Source of the DNA: JABDOU01 sp041609995
GTDB taxonomy: Bacteria; Actinomycetota; Acidimicrobiia; Spongiisociales; SHLN01
DNA length: 34,557 nt
NCBI GenBank assembly: GCA_041609995.1
Contig: JBFIPU010000016.1
Coordinates: 1-34,557, forward strand
Reading direction: 5' to 3'
Part shown: one piece after another, positions 1-7,800 of the stretch
How the letters are laid out: each line of letters opens with the position of its first letter
Numbering within the stretch: position 1 is the first letter of the stretch
Translations under genes and position numbers: made by a program
The notes under the pieces: generated by a model
What the model was told of the DNA's origin: nothing
Database searches by the model: none
What the model saw: the letters and a program-made list of their open reading frames with translations, nothing else

Positions 1-1581
1 AGAATCGGGCACATAAGCACCCGCGGGCGAGTCGATCCAACCTCCGCCTGTCACAAAACCACCGTCCGGGTCGTATACGACCACGAAGTCGGAGCATCGA
101 GAACCCGCCGCGCCTACATCGTCGGTCACTGTCAGACAGACCGTGTGGACGCCAGGGTTGGCATACGTGTACGTACCGCTGACCGTCCCTGATCCGCCTG
201 ACTCAACCACCGTCCCCGGCGTAGGCGGAGAGCCATCGCCCCAATCGAAAACCGCGGTATGGGTGTCCAATACATTGGGATCGACGAACTGTCCAGTGGC
301 GAGAATCGCCTCTCCAACTTGCACAGGAGCTGTCGGAACCGTCAGGGAAGTCACTGCCGGAGGCTGATTCCGCTTCCATACCCGCACGAACGTAGATGCC
401 GCGAAGAAGTCAACCGTGACAAGTTCGAGGTCGAGATCGTCGTCGAAATCGCCCCAGCTAGGCCGGAAGTAGCACTGCCCGGTGTTGTGTAGCAGGGTGG
501 TGTCGTCCTCCACCAGATAGCCGGTTGGCTCGTTCCGATATGTTCTGGTGAGACATCCCAGGTCAGTCGTGTTGCTCATGAACAGGTCAGGGTCGCCGTC
601 GGAGTCGTAGTCACCCCAAGCGGTCCAACCCTCATGGAAGCCCCCGGGGTGAAGATTCCGAAAGTCGGCAAACGCATCCGGAACGGTTTGGGTGAAACCC
701 CCGGATGAATCCTGCCTCCAGAGCTCGACGTACCACGCAGCGTTTTGGTGTGATCCAGCGGCGAAGATGTCGAGCATCCCGTCCTGGTTGTAGTCCACCC
801 AGTTGACGTTGCCCATTCTGTCGGCCAGCTCACCTCCAAGCGGGGTGAAGTTCGCCGATCCATCGTTGCTGTAGATCCGAAGCGCAAATGGAGCACCCGC
901 CGTACTGGCGCCGGTCCCAACCGTCACCAAGTCGAGATCACCGTCGTTGTCGTAGTCACCAAGGTCCCCGTCATGATTATCGCGCGTGGGGATGCCATGG
1001 CTCGGGTTCGCTGTCAACTGGCCGGTACCGTCGTTGATGAAGACCCCCGAATGGTTGACTCCGATCAGCACCAGATCTGGATCGTTGTCAAGGTCGAGGT
1101 CGCCCCACTGATACCAGACTCCTCCGGAGCCCTGGGCCGGCAGCGACGTCCTGGTGTCCGGCACGAAGACGCCGGAGTCGTTTCTATACATGTACGACGC
1201 GCCACGGCCAGGCAGCGCAAGGTCCAAATCGCCATCGCCGTCATAGTCGGCCCAGGGATTTGAATTACCCACCGTACTTCGGCCGCAAGGCATTGATTGG
1301 ACCTCTGTGAGGACACCTGTGGGATCATTCTTGAAGATGCGCACCGAGGTTCCAGTGCACCCAGCCGCTAAATCAAGATCACCATCCCCGTCGTAGTCAC
1401 CCCACGCGGCGAACGAGTAGTCCGTAGCCGGAATCTCCTGATGCTGGCGAAACGGAATGGGATCCAGGTCATTGGCCGACGCTGGAACTGGCACCGTGAT
1501 CATCAACAGGGATAGCGCAGTCGCCAGAATCCCCACTCGACGCACGTCACCAGCAAACGGAAGTGTACGTGGCCTTCTCAT
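1..1581 (-). CDS. Secreted FG-GAP/VCBS-repeat protein with PKD domain, 3' end cut by window edge
   Basis: The frame is open from an ATG at 1581 to base 1 with no stop, giving 527 residues of an incomplete protein. A strong ribosome site (AAAGGAGG) sits just upstream. Residues 1-36 form a Sec signal peptide with an A-S-A cleavage site. Seven Ca-binding-type repeats follow, each with a DYDGDGDLD-like core (near residues 62, 115, 160, 213, 265, 325, 385), the FG-GAP/VCBS signature of extracellular beta-propellers. A PKD-type Ig fold (DWGDGSPP motif) spans about 405-505. The last visible residues, with GGGWI, resemble the domain that often follows PKD repeats in secreted actinobacterial proteins. 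Role is probably surface adhesion or polymer binding; no catalytic motif is visible. Anchoring cannot be judged because the C-terminus is missing. Confidence 0.85.
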   Translation of the reverse strand, partial: MRRPRTLPFAGDVRRVGILATALSLLMITVPVPASANDLDPIPFRQHQEIPATDYSFAAWGDYDGDGDLDLAAGCTGTSVRIFKNDPTGVLTEVQSMPCGRSTVGNSNPWADYDGDGDLDLALPGRGASYMYRNDSGVFVPDTRTSLPAQGSGGVWYQWGDLDLDNDPDLVLIGVNHSGVFINDGTGQLTANPSHGIPTRDNHDGDLGDYDNDGDLDLVTVGTGASTAGAPFALRIYSNDGSANFTPLGGELADRMGNVNWVDYNQDGMLDIFAAGSHQNAAWYVELWRQDSSGGFTQTVPDAFADFRNLHPGGFHEGWTAWGDYDSDGDPDLFMSNTTDLGCLTRTYRNEPTGYLVEDDTTLLHNTGQCYFRPSWGDFDDDLDLELVTVDFFAASTFVRVWKRNQPPAVTSLTVPTAPVQVGEAILATGQFVDPNVLDTHTAVFDWGDGSPPTPGTVVESGGSGTVSGTYTYANPGVHTVCLTVTDDVGAAGSRCSDFVVVYDPDGGFVTGGGWIDSPAGAYVPDS

Positions 1582-1832
1582 ACCGCCTCCTTTCAAAGGG
1601 ATACCTGTCCTGCCTGTCGACGATGGGAAAGCCGGACCCAGACTGGCCGGGGGGTGCAGGGCAGGAGATGCAGCAGACATCGCATGTACCTTCGTCCCTG
1701 CCAGCCTGGACCTGTGCGGCTACTTCGTCTAGAGGCTTATGTACATTTGTGACGAACAGGCCCAACCCTCTGGCTACGACGAACAGAACGGCGATGAGGC
1801 TTGCGTCGAGAAGGGTCAAACCGACGGGGATC

Positions 1833-1887
1833 TTGAACCCGTTCGAACCGAAGGTGAGAACAAAGCTTCAAAAGGGTTCAAATCCGA
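1833..1887. repeat. Direct repeat copy 1 (tRNA-like)
   Basis: Bases 1833-1864 are identical over 32 bp to 1978-2009. The following segment (to 1887) matches 2011-2034 with a few changes. It ends in GGGTTCAAATCC, the sequence of a tRNA T-arm. Both copies contain the palindrome GTTCGAAC. Confidence 0.8.
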
Positions 1888-1908
1888 CGCCACGAAACCC
1901 CACGCAAA

Positions 1909-1955
1909 GGAGCTTCCAAAGGAAGCTCCCGTAAGGGCTTGGCCCGAAGGGCCAA
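1909..1955 (-). terminator. Two adjacent perfect hairpins downstream of tRNA-Ala
   Basis: GGAGCTTCC at 1909-1917 pairs with 1921-1929 (9 bp, 3-base loop), and TTGGCCC at 1939-1945 pairs with 1949-1955 (7 bp, 3-base loop). They lie 3' of the minus-strand tRNA. A transcript would meet the 7-bp hairpin first, then the 9-bp one, followed by only a short TTT. They may end the tRNA transcript, but no proper U-tract is present, so termination is an inference. Confidence 0.4.
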
Positions 1956-1961
1956 ACCGAC

Positions 1962-1985
1962 GTGGAGCTGAGGGGATTTGAACCC
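1962..1985 (-). repeat. Duplicate of the tRNA-Ala 3' end
   Basis: 24 bases identical to 2084-2107, the 3' acceptor strand and the T-stem 3' side of tRNA-Ala, 122 bp downstream of the real gene on the same strand. It merges into the second direct-repeat copy. Such 3'-end duplications are typical of tRNA genes used as integration sites, though no integrase is present in this window. Confidence 0.75.
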
Positions 1986-2034
1986 GTTCGAACCGAAGGT
2001 GAGAACAAACAAGCATCAAGGGGTTCAAATCCGA
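1978..2034. repeat. Direct repeat copy 2 (tRNA-like) with inner inverted repeat
   Basis: Second copy of the 1833-1887 unit. Here GGATTTGAACCC at 1974-1985 is the exact inverse of GGGTTCAAATCC at 2021-2032 (12 bp), so T-arm sequence occurs in both orientations 35 bases apart. Confidence 0.8.
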
Positions 2035-2081
2035 ACCAGCAGCCAAACGTTCGAACGCCAGACGCGTCCAAGACCTCGTAA

Positions 2082-2158
2082 TGGTGGAGCTGAGGGGATT
2101 TGAACCCCTGACCCCTTGCATGCCATGCAAGTGCTCTGCCGAACTGAGCTACAGCCCC
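2082..2158 (-). tRNA. tRNA-Ala, anticodon GGC, CCA encoded
   Basis: The minus strand folds into a full cloverleaf. The 5' strand GGGGCTG pairs with CAGCTCC with one G-U pair. The D-arm is GCTC/GAGC. The anticodon stem CTTGC/GCAAG carries the loop ATGGCAT, giving anticodon GGC, which reads GCC/GCU alanine codons. The T-arm contains GGTTCAAATCC. The CCA tail is encoded at 2082-2084. The sequence closely follows the bacterial tRNA-Ala(GGC) consensus. Confidence 0.96.
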
Positions 2159-2179
2159 AGGGTGGGTTGGGCGTCGGGA

Positions 2180-2185
2180 ATCATA
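2180..2185 (-). promoter_or_regulatory. Candidate -10 box for tRNA-Ala
   Basis: TATGAT on the minus strand, about 22 bases upstream of the mature tRNA 5' end, which would give a short 5' leader. It overlaps the stop codon of the SdpI-family gene. No good -35 box is visible. Confidence 0.4.
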
Positions 2186-2606
2186 CTCCGTCGGTATCGG
2201 TCATCGGGTGGTGATCGGAAGCTGATTGAGCCGATACGGTGCGAGCGGCCGCCTGGCCCCGGACGCCGCCCCAAACGACCAGCGACAGCATGACGGCTGT
2301 GGTTCCCAAGACCAGAGCGGCGGCCACGGGAAGCTGGTCGTATACGGGAATCGAAGTCAATCCTCCGATCACCGCCAGGGCGCCGGCCGCCTTGACCAGG
2401 TCGGCGCCGGCCTTCTGAGCGGCATACCAGGCATCGTCCGACGACAGGGTCGCTCTGGTCCTGAGACCAGCCACTCGTTGACGGGGCAGCTCACCGTTTT
2501 CCCCGCGGACCCCGATGCGGTAGATGACAGCACCCCCGATGATCAGAGCCAGTGAGGCGATCAGCAATGCTCCTCCTGTCGATCCGTTCGAGGTCGAGGC
2601 ATGCAC
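2181..2606 (-). CDS. SdpI-family integral membrane protein
   Basis: A 141-residue protein with three predicted membrane segments (about 11-31, 72-90, 95-115). Between the first and second lies GLRTRATLSSDDAWYAAQ (from about residue 48), the hallmark of the SdpI family (G-x-R-T..T..S..AW..A). In Bacillus the family member SdpI gives immunity to the SdpC peptide toxin, but most actinobacterial homologues have no known role. The start is a GTG at 2606 with a poor ribosome site. The gene lies upstream of tRNA-Ala on the same strand, and its 5' end is divergent from the short structured transcript starting near 2640. An immunity role for that neighbour is only speculation. Confidence 0.75.
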   Translation of the reverse strand: MHASTSNGSTGGALLIASLALIIGGAVIYRIGVRGENGELPRQRVAGLRTRATLSSDDAWYAAQKAGADLVKAAGALAVIGGLTSIPVYDQLPVAAALVLGTTAVMLSLVVWGGVRGQAAARTVSAQSASDHHPMTDTDGV

Positions 2607-2627
2607 GGACTCAGTTCGGCGACCGTG

Positions 2628-2633
2628 TATATT
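2628..2633 (+). promoter_or_regulatory. Candidate -10 box for the 14-codon ORF transcript
   Basis: TATATT preceded by TG, with transcription expected to start near 2640, immediately before the extended Shine-Dalgarno. The -35 region (about 2605-2610) is not consensus. Confidence 0.4.
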
Positions 2634-2653
2634 GATTTGTACCAGAGAAAGGA

Positions 2654-2778
2654 GGTGGTCCGAAGCATGACAGGTTTATCCAAGAGGACTCTGGAGGTGG
2701 ACGGGCGCTAGCCCACCGCTTGGACTGGAGAGGCAACCGCACGACCTTGCGGTGCTAGCAACTCCAACCCGGACCACC
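2654..2778 (+). promoter_or_regulatory. Long-range SD/anti-SD pairing around a short ORF, with alternative hairpins
   Basis: The Shine-Dalgarno segment GGTGGTCCG (2654-2662) is perfectly complementary to CGGACCACC (2770-2778), a 9-bp helix enclosing the whole 14-codon ORF. Inside, GCGGT at 2749-2753 can pair either with ACCGC at 2736-2740 (a 6-bp hairpin with the next base) or with ACCGC at 2715-2719. The second option extends through GCTAGC at 2707-2712 with 2754-2759 and buries the stop codon. Mutually exclusive pairing plus SD sequestration is the design of a riboregulator or attenuator. Complementarity is seen directly; function is inferred. Confidence 0.5.
2667..2711 (+). CDS. 14-residue peptide ORF with near-perfect extended Shine-Dalgarno
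   Basis: Encodes MTGLSKRTLEVDGR and ends with TAG. The upstream AGAAAGGAGGTGGTCC (2646-2661) is complementary to the 16S rRNA 3' end over its whole length apart from one G-U, far stronger than for any other gene here. The start follows 5 bases later. The peptide is short, basic at its centre and has no signal sequence, so it is more likely a leader or regulatory peptide, or merely a ribosome-binding element, than an enzyme. I do not recognise a named family. Confidence 0.45.
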   Translation: MTGLSKRTLEVDGR

Positions 2779-2898
2779 CAATGGTCGGATTCGCACAACT
2801 AGTCCTCGTGCGACGGAACCACCTGACGCCCGCTGACCCATGCCAACGCATGCCGTCGACGGATCGCCGGCTCTGGTACCGAAGTATCCGGGTTTTTG

Positions 2899-2933
2899 GA
2901 ACAGCCCCTGTCGGCCTCTGACAGGGGCTGTTC
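2899..2933. terminator. Strong 14-bp hairpin between convergent transcripts
   Basis: GAACAGCCCCTGTC (2899-2912) and its exact inverse (2920-2933) flank a 7-base loop. It stands between the plus-strand short transcript and the 3' end of the minus-strand lipoprotein gene, so it can serve both. There is no U-tract on the plus side and an A-rich run on the minus side, as is common for GC-rich actinobacterial terminators. Confidence 0.65.
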
Positions 2934-3037
2934 TCTGTCCGGCCGGCTCGTCTGGGAACATCCCACCGGCCGAGTCGGGTTCGGGGGTCGTTCTCCCGAC
3001 CCCACTGGACATGGTCTCGAGCGTGTCCGTTCTCGAA

Positions 3038-4207
3038 TCAGCCGGCTGGCTGGATCAGCGGCTCCGTCAAGCCATAGACCTCACTGTTCTCATAGCCGCT
3101 GGCCTCCAGTTCCAGCGCGCTCCGCCGAACGGCGTTCATCGTGGCCTCGTCCATTGTCTCGAACGCCACCAGGTTGAGCTCTTCCTGCGTTGCGTCGATG
3201 CCGCGGATGCCCACTTTGATGTTGCCGACGTCACGGGCGTAGGACTTCAGTTGGACGCCGAACGCGCGCTCGTCGAGCGCCCATTCCGCGATCACGAGCG
3301 CATCCTGATAGCACTGGTCCAGCGTGCACACCTCGACCCCGAGGGCATCGACCTGTCCCCGGTCGGTCCAGTCCACTGCGGGGCCCCATCCCTGTGAATA
3401 GCTGGGGGTTCCTGGCTGGGGATTGGCCAGCATCTGGTAGCCGGCCAACGCCCCCTCGAGTCCCGCAAACCACGACGGATTGTCGATGATCCGACCTCCT
3501 TCGTACTCCTCCGGGTACTCACCCATGTGCCATACGTTGCCCGCATCGTCCTGGGCGAAGAACGCGAGCTCGGCCTCGACCAGAACGCCTTCACTGAAAT
3601 CGAGGTCCCACATGACGATCGACTCGATCCCGTCGATCATCTTGGTGAGATCCGTGACGTGAAACTCGACCCGATGCGGAATCTCCTCACCGTCCTCAAC
3701 GGTGATCCCTTCGAACACCCAGCGTTGGCCGGGACGTAGTGGAAGCCAGGGGTTGTCGACGACCGTCGGATTGCTGAACGTAGCGGTGGTGATGTCGGCG
3801 AGGTCTTCGTTCGTATCGGGGACGCCATCGATGACAACGCCCTTCACCTCGGGCACCCAGGTCGTAGTCGTGGCGTCGGGATCCGTGGTCGAAGTGACGT
3901 ACCCCTGATTGTCGGCCGTCCGGCCGAGGTCAGCCGCCATCTCACTTCCGCAACCGGTCAGAGCCAGGCCGGCGATTCCGACGATCAAGCCGAATAGAGC
4001 GCGCCTCACAAGCCGTCCGGGTTCGCGAACACCGTTTCCACCAAAACCGCGTCCGCGAAAACCGCTGGTGCGTTGAGGCGCTAGACGTGCTCGTTCGGCG
4101 TGTGCTGGTCCGGGCGCAGCGGCGAACTCGCCTGCTCCCCTACTTGCCGTGTCACCTGCTTGTTCGCCGGCTTGTTCGCCTGCTCTTTCACCTGCCGCCA
4201 CCCTCAT
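3038..4207 (-). CDS. Lipoprotein of unknown function with long pre-signal extension
   Basis: 389 residues. A hydrophobic stretch (about 67-82) ends in the lipobox L-T-G-C, with Cys86 the expected lipidated residue, so the mature domain should face outward on the membrane. A Thr/Asp-rich linker (about 105-118) leads to a globular domain with NPWLPLRPGQRWVFEG near its start and GWGPAVDWTDRGQV further on. It looks like a conserved family of uncharacterised actinobacterial exported proteins. The ATG at 4207 has an excellent ribosome site (GAGGAGG, 8 bases away), so the roughly 68-residue Ala/Gly/Arg-rich segment before the signal core seems to be translated. An alternative GTG at 4009 would give a normal lipoprotein signal peptide but has a weaker ribosome site. 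Confidence 0.75.
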   Translation of the reverse strand: MRVAAGERAGEQAGEQAGDTASRGAGEFAAAPGPAHAERARLAPQRTSGFRGRGFGGNGVREPGRLVRRALFGLIVGIAGLALTGCGSEMAADLGRTADNQGYVTSTTDPDATTTTWVPEVKGVVIDGVPDTNEDLADITTATFSNPTVVDNPWLPLRPGQRWVFEGITVEDGEEIPHRVEFHVTDLTKMIDGIESIVMWDLDFSEGVLVEAELAFFAQDDAGNVWHMGEYPEEYEGGRIIDNPSWFAGLEGALAGYQMLANPQPGTPSYSQGWGPAVDWTDRGQVDALGVEVCTLDQCYQDALVIAEWALDERAFGVQLKSYARDVGNIKVGIRGIDATQEELNLVAFETMDEATMNAVRRSALELEASGYENSEVYGLTEPLIQPAG

Positions 4208-4642
4208 GACTGGTCCTCCTCATTGGTGTCTTCGGTCGCGAGCCCCGTCATGTCGTTTCTCGCTGGCCTAACTATGATTTTTTTCCCACTCTTGCCGATC
4301 AGTCCATCCACGCGGCTTCCTGATGCACCGACACGGAAGCGATGCCACCCAAGCAAATCGGTTCCGAATCGATTGCCGATCACCTCCAGATCGCCGACCT
4401 GGGCTCGACCCAGACACTGACGAAAGGCTGAAATAAAGCTGAAATCAGCCTGAATATCCACTGACCAAACCCTTTCTAGAGCTTGCAACCACGCCCTTCA
4501 GGGCGTGAACCGATCGCCACTTTGTGAAACAATTCGCGACCGCGGAGCGCAGGTACCGACGGCCACTCTCCGAACCTCCCCTCGACACTTTCCGCGAAGC
4601 ATACGCGTTTCAGCCCGGCATTGCAGGACGGAATGTTGCGGG
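4208..4642. other. Intergenic stretch between divergent lipoprotein and RND operon
   Basis: No credible gene. A minus-strand frame with a TTG start (4488) and about 94 codons ends in an ATGA overlap with the lipoprotein start, but has no recognisable domain or ribosome site. An AT-rich patch at 4269-4282 contains CATAGT on the minus strand, a possible -10 for the lipoprotein gene. A 7-bp hairpin (CACGCCC at 4490-4496 with 4501-4507) is also present. Confidence 0.5.
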
Positions 4643-4671
4643 TTGGCAACCCCTGCAACTTCACGTAAGGT
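4643..4671 (+). promoter_or_regulatory. Candidate sigma-70-type promoter of the RND operon
   Basis: TTGGCA (4643-4648), a 17-base spacer and TAAGGT (4666-4671). The -35 differs from TTGACA by one base; the -10 is of a type common in actinobacteria. Transcription would start near 4678 and leave a leader of about 190 bases before the first RND gene, holding the leader ORF and the terminator. Confidence 0.5.
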
Positions 4672-4745
4672 GGTCATACATAGCGACCGGCTAGACAGGG
4701 ACAGGCCAGGTCGGACAACAACCGAATAGCGAGGGGACATCTGCA

Positions 4746-4871
4746 ATGGTGCATTGGCTTGTTACTCTGCCGTCGAATAACAGCCCGAAATGCGGACCGA
4801 CCGAAGAGCTCGTGCGAGCTCTTTTTTTCGTGGTCGAGTCGGCAACTGATCGCGAAAGGGGGTGCCGCTGA
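4746..4871 (+). CDS. 41-residue leader ORF overlapping the first RND start
   Basis: ATG at 4746 with the ribosome site GAGGGG at 4731-4736 (9-base spacing). The frame stays open through a perfect intrinsic terminator, whose U-tract encodes A-L-F-F, and stops with TGA at 4869-4871, sharing its last base with the RND ATG (TGATG). The peptide starts MVHWLVTLPS, has Cys16 and Cys40 and no signal sequence. The position suggests translation-coupled attenuation: a ribosome crossing the hairpin would block termination and re-initiate on the RND gene. It is too short to assign to any family, and a chance open frame is possible. Confidence 0.45.
   Translation: MVHWLVTLPSNNSPKCGPTEELVRALFFVVESATDRERGCR
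4805..4828 (+). terminator. Perfect intrinsic terminator in the RND leader
   Basis: AGAGCTCG (4805-4812), a 2-base loop and CGAGCTCT (4815-4822) run directly into seven Ts (4822-4828). It is the only canonical hairpin-plus-U-tract in the window, 42 bases upstream of the first RND ATG and inside the leader ORF. It would either end a short RNA of about 150 bases or attenuate the efflux operon. Confidence 0.8.
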
Positions 4872-7800
4872 TGCGCTCCATCGTCGGACTCAGTGTCAAG
4901 TTCCGCAGGATCTTCATCGCTCTCGCAGCTGGGCTGATCGTGTACGGAGTGTTCAATCTGGCCCAGGCCAAACAGGACACGCTGCCCGAATTCAACCCGG
5001 TCATGGTGGAAGTGCAGACCGAGGCCCTCGGGCTGAGCGCAGCCGAGGTGGAACGCCTCATCACTGTGCCGCTAGAGCAGGATCTCCTCAACGGTGTGGC
5101 GTTCCTGGAAGAGATCGAATCGGCGTCGCTCCCCGGACTGTCATCGGTGATCATGACGTTCGAGGAAGGAACTCCCCTCCTCGACGCGCGCCAGGTGGTG
5201 GCCGAGCGGCTCACCCAGTCACACGGGTTGCCGCAGGTGGCCGGCCAGCCCCAGATGCTGCAACCCAAGTCCTCCACCAGCCGGGTGTCGATGGTGTCCC
5301 TCTCCTCGAATGAGCTGACCCCGATCGAGATCTCAGTCCTCGCCCGCTGGGTCATCGTCCCCCGCCTCCTGGGTGTCGAGGGTGTGGCCCACGCGTCGAT
5401 CTGGGGATTCAAGGACCGCCAGCTCCAGGTGCGGGTTGATCCAAGGGAGTTGATCGAGCAGAACATCTCGCTCGAGCAGGTGATCTCCACTGCCGGCAAC
5501 GCGCTCGAGGTCTCGCCCCTCACGTTCCTCGAAGCGTCGAGCCCCGGCACCGGTGGCTTCATCGACACGGTCAACCAGCGCCTGCACGTCTTCCACGAGC
5601 AGGCAATCTCGACAGCCGAAGAGCTGGCCCGTGTGCCGCTGGAGGACGAAGACGGAGGAACCGAACTTCGCGGGGGACAACCGGTTGCACTGGGCGAAGT
5701 GACCGAGATCGTGGAGGATCATCAACCGCTGATCGGCGACGCCCGCTGCTCAGTCGGAGACTGCGTGATGCTGGTCATCGAGAAGTTCCCCGAGGCCAAC
5801 ACCCCGCAGGTGGTCGAGAACGTCGACGCCGCTCTTGCCCTTCTCGCACCGGGCCTGAAAGGCATCGACATCGACAGCTCGCTGTACCGTCCCTCGGATT
5901 ACATCGAGGAGTCGGCGAGTAACGTCGGAATTGCTCTCGGTATCGGAATGGTCCTGCTGGTCGTGGTGGTCATGATGGCGATGAACGACTGGCGCCTGGG
6001 CCTGATGACGGTCGCGTCAATCGCGGTCTCGGTCGTCACGGCGGCGTTGGTACTCCAAATCCTCGATGTGACGTTCAACGCGATGACCGTGGCGGGGTTG
6101 CTGTTGGCATTGTTGGTGATCGTGGATGACGCCATCGTGGCCGCCTGGGCGGCAGGAAGAGAATCGGCCGGCAAGATCGTCACCAAAAACGACACCCTGT
6201 ACTTCGCCAACCTGACCGGTCACATCACGCGGGCCCGCAGTGCGGCCCAGTACGCAGCGTTGATCGCAGCCGTGGTGGTTCTCACGTTCTACTTCCTGCC
6301 CGGGTTGCCGGGAGCTTTCCTCGGCTCGGTGGCCGGCGCCTACTTGCTGGCGATCGCCGTGGCGATGCTGGTGAACCTGACGCTCATGACCTCGATGGCG
6401 GTCGAGCTGCTGAGGGACCGCACAGTCGAGATGGGGGGTGGATCGTTCAAGCGGATCAGCTCCTGGTTCCAGGCGGCCACCTCGCGAACGCTCGAACGAC
6501 CCGGGCTGGCGGTCTTCCTGGCCATCCTCGTCATTGTGGGCGGCGCAATCGCTATTCCGGCAATGACACGCGACTTTCGACCGGAGCTGAAAGAACGCAA
6601 CCTCCTCATCTCGCTAGAGGCGCTACCGGGTACATCGCTCGCCCGCATGGATGCGGTGACCGCCGACTTGATGTCGGACGTGAAGGCATTGCCGGACGTG
6701 ACCGATGTCGGGGCCCACGTCGGGCGCGCCATCCTGTCGGATCAAATCGTCAACGTCAACGCCTCCGAGATCTGGCTCACCATCGATGAGTCGGCCGACT
6801 ACCAGGGCACGTTGGAAGCAGTCGAAGGCCTGGCGAACAGAAGCGAGATCGACGCCCAGGTCACGACCTACTCCGGTCAACAGATCGACGAGATGCTGGG
6901 AGGCGCAAGGGACGAGTTGACTGTCCGGGTCTTCGGAACCAATCCCGACATCCTCAACGAGACCGCCAACCGGGTCAACGACATCGTCGCCGACACGAAC
7001 GGCGTCGTGCAGTCGAGACTGGAACTGCCGATCCAAGAAGAAACGATTGAAATCGAGGTCGACCTCGACCGGGCCCAGGAGGTGGGCCTGAAGCCAGGGG
7101 ACGTCCGGCGGAGGGCGGCGACCCTGGTCTCAGGCATCGTGGTCGGCAACCTGTTCGAGGAACAAAAAGTCTTCGACGTCGTGGTGTGGGGCGTGCCCGA
7201 AATCCGGCAGACAGTGCAGGACATTCGGGACATCCCGATCCCCACAGACCGGGGGGCAATCGTGACGATGGCCGATGTGGCCGACGTGCGGGTGGCGCCC
7301 AACATTGCCGTGATCAATCACGACTCGGTGTTGACCTATGTTGACGTGTTGGCGAGAGTGGGCAACCGGGCGGTGGCCGACGTGGCGGCCGACATCGAGT
7401 CGGCCATCGCTCAACAGACGTTCCCACTCGAGTACTACGCGCTGGTGCTCGACGGGTTCGCCACCGAGAGGGCCGAGCTCACCACGGTGGCTGTCATCGT
7501 CGCCGCAGTGGCAATCACGGTGTATTTGTTGCTCCAGGCCGCACTGAACAGCTGGCGGCTCGCCACATTGATCTTCTTGCTGCTGACCATTGCGCCGGGG
7601 GGTGCCTTGTTGGCGCTGTGGATCACGGGAGTCGACCTTTCGCTGGGCTCTCTGGCCGGGGTGATCGCCATCGGAGGGCTGGCGGCGCGAAACGCCATCA
7701 TGCTCGTGCAGCGCTATCAGATGCAGAAGCGTTCGGGCGAACCCTTTGGGCGGGACCTCGTCCTGGGCACGACGTCCAGACTGGCGGTTCCGACGCTCAC

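Larger units (their letters stand above)
1582..2081. other. 500-base stretch without a credible gene; repeats and hairpins
   Basis: Between the FG-GAP gene and tRNA-Ala there is no convincing coding region. A minus-strand frame with a TTG start at 1819 encodes about 90 residues with a hydrophobic N-terminus (TLLDASLIAVLFVVA), but it overlaps the FG-GAP start by 35 bases, has no clear ribosome site and ends in low-quality sequence. The part from 1821 to 2034 is built of duplicated tRNA-like pieces and two perfect hairpins, listed separately. Confidence 0.6.

Noticed and set aside
1547..1819. 90-codon minus-strand frame with pilin-like hydrophobic start
   Set aside because: TTG start without ribosome site, 35-base overlap with the well-supported FG-GAP start, and a C-terminal half without structure. 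Mentioned in the intergenic entry only.
2081..2293. Plus-strand frame across tRNA-Ala
   Set aside because: Its product is the usual false translation of a reverse-complement tRNA.
4204..4488. 94-codon minus-strand frame with ATGA overlap to the lipoprotein gene
   Set aside because: TTG start, no ribosome site, no domain; the overlap alone can arise by chance.
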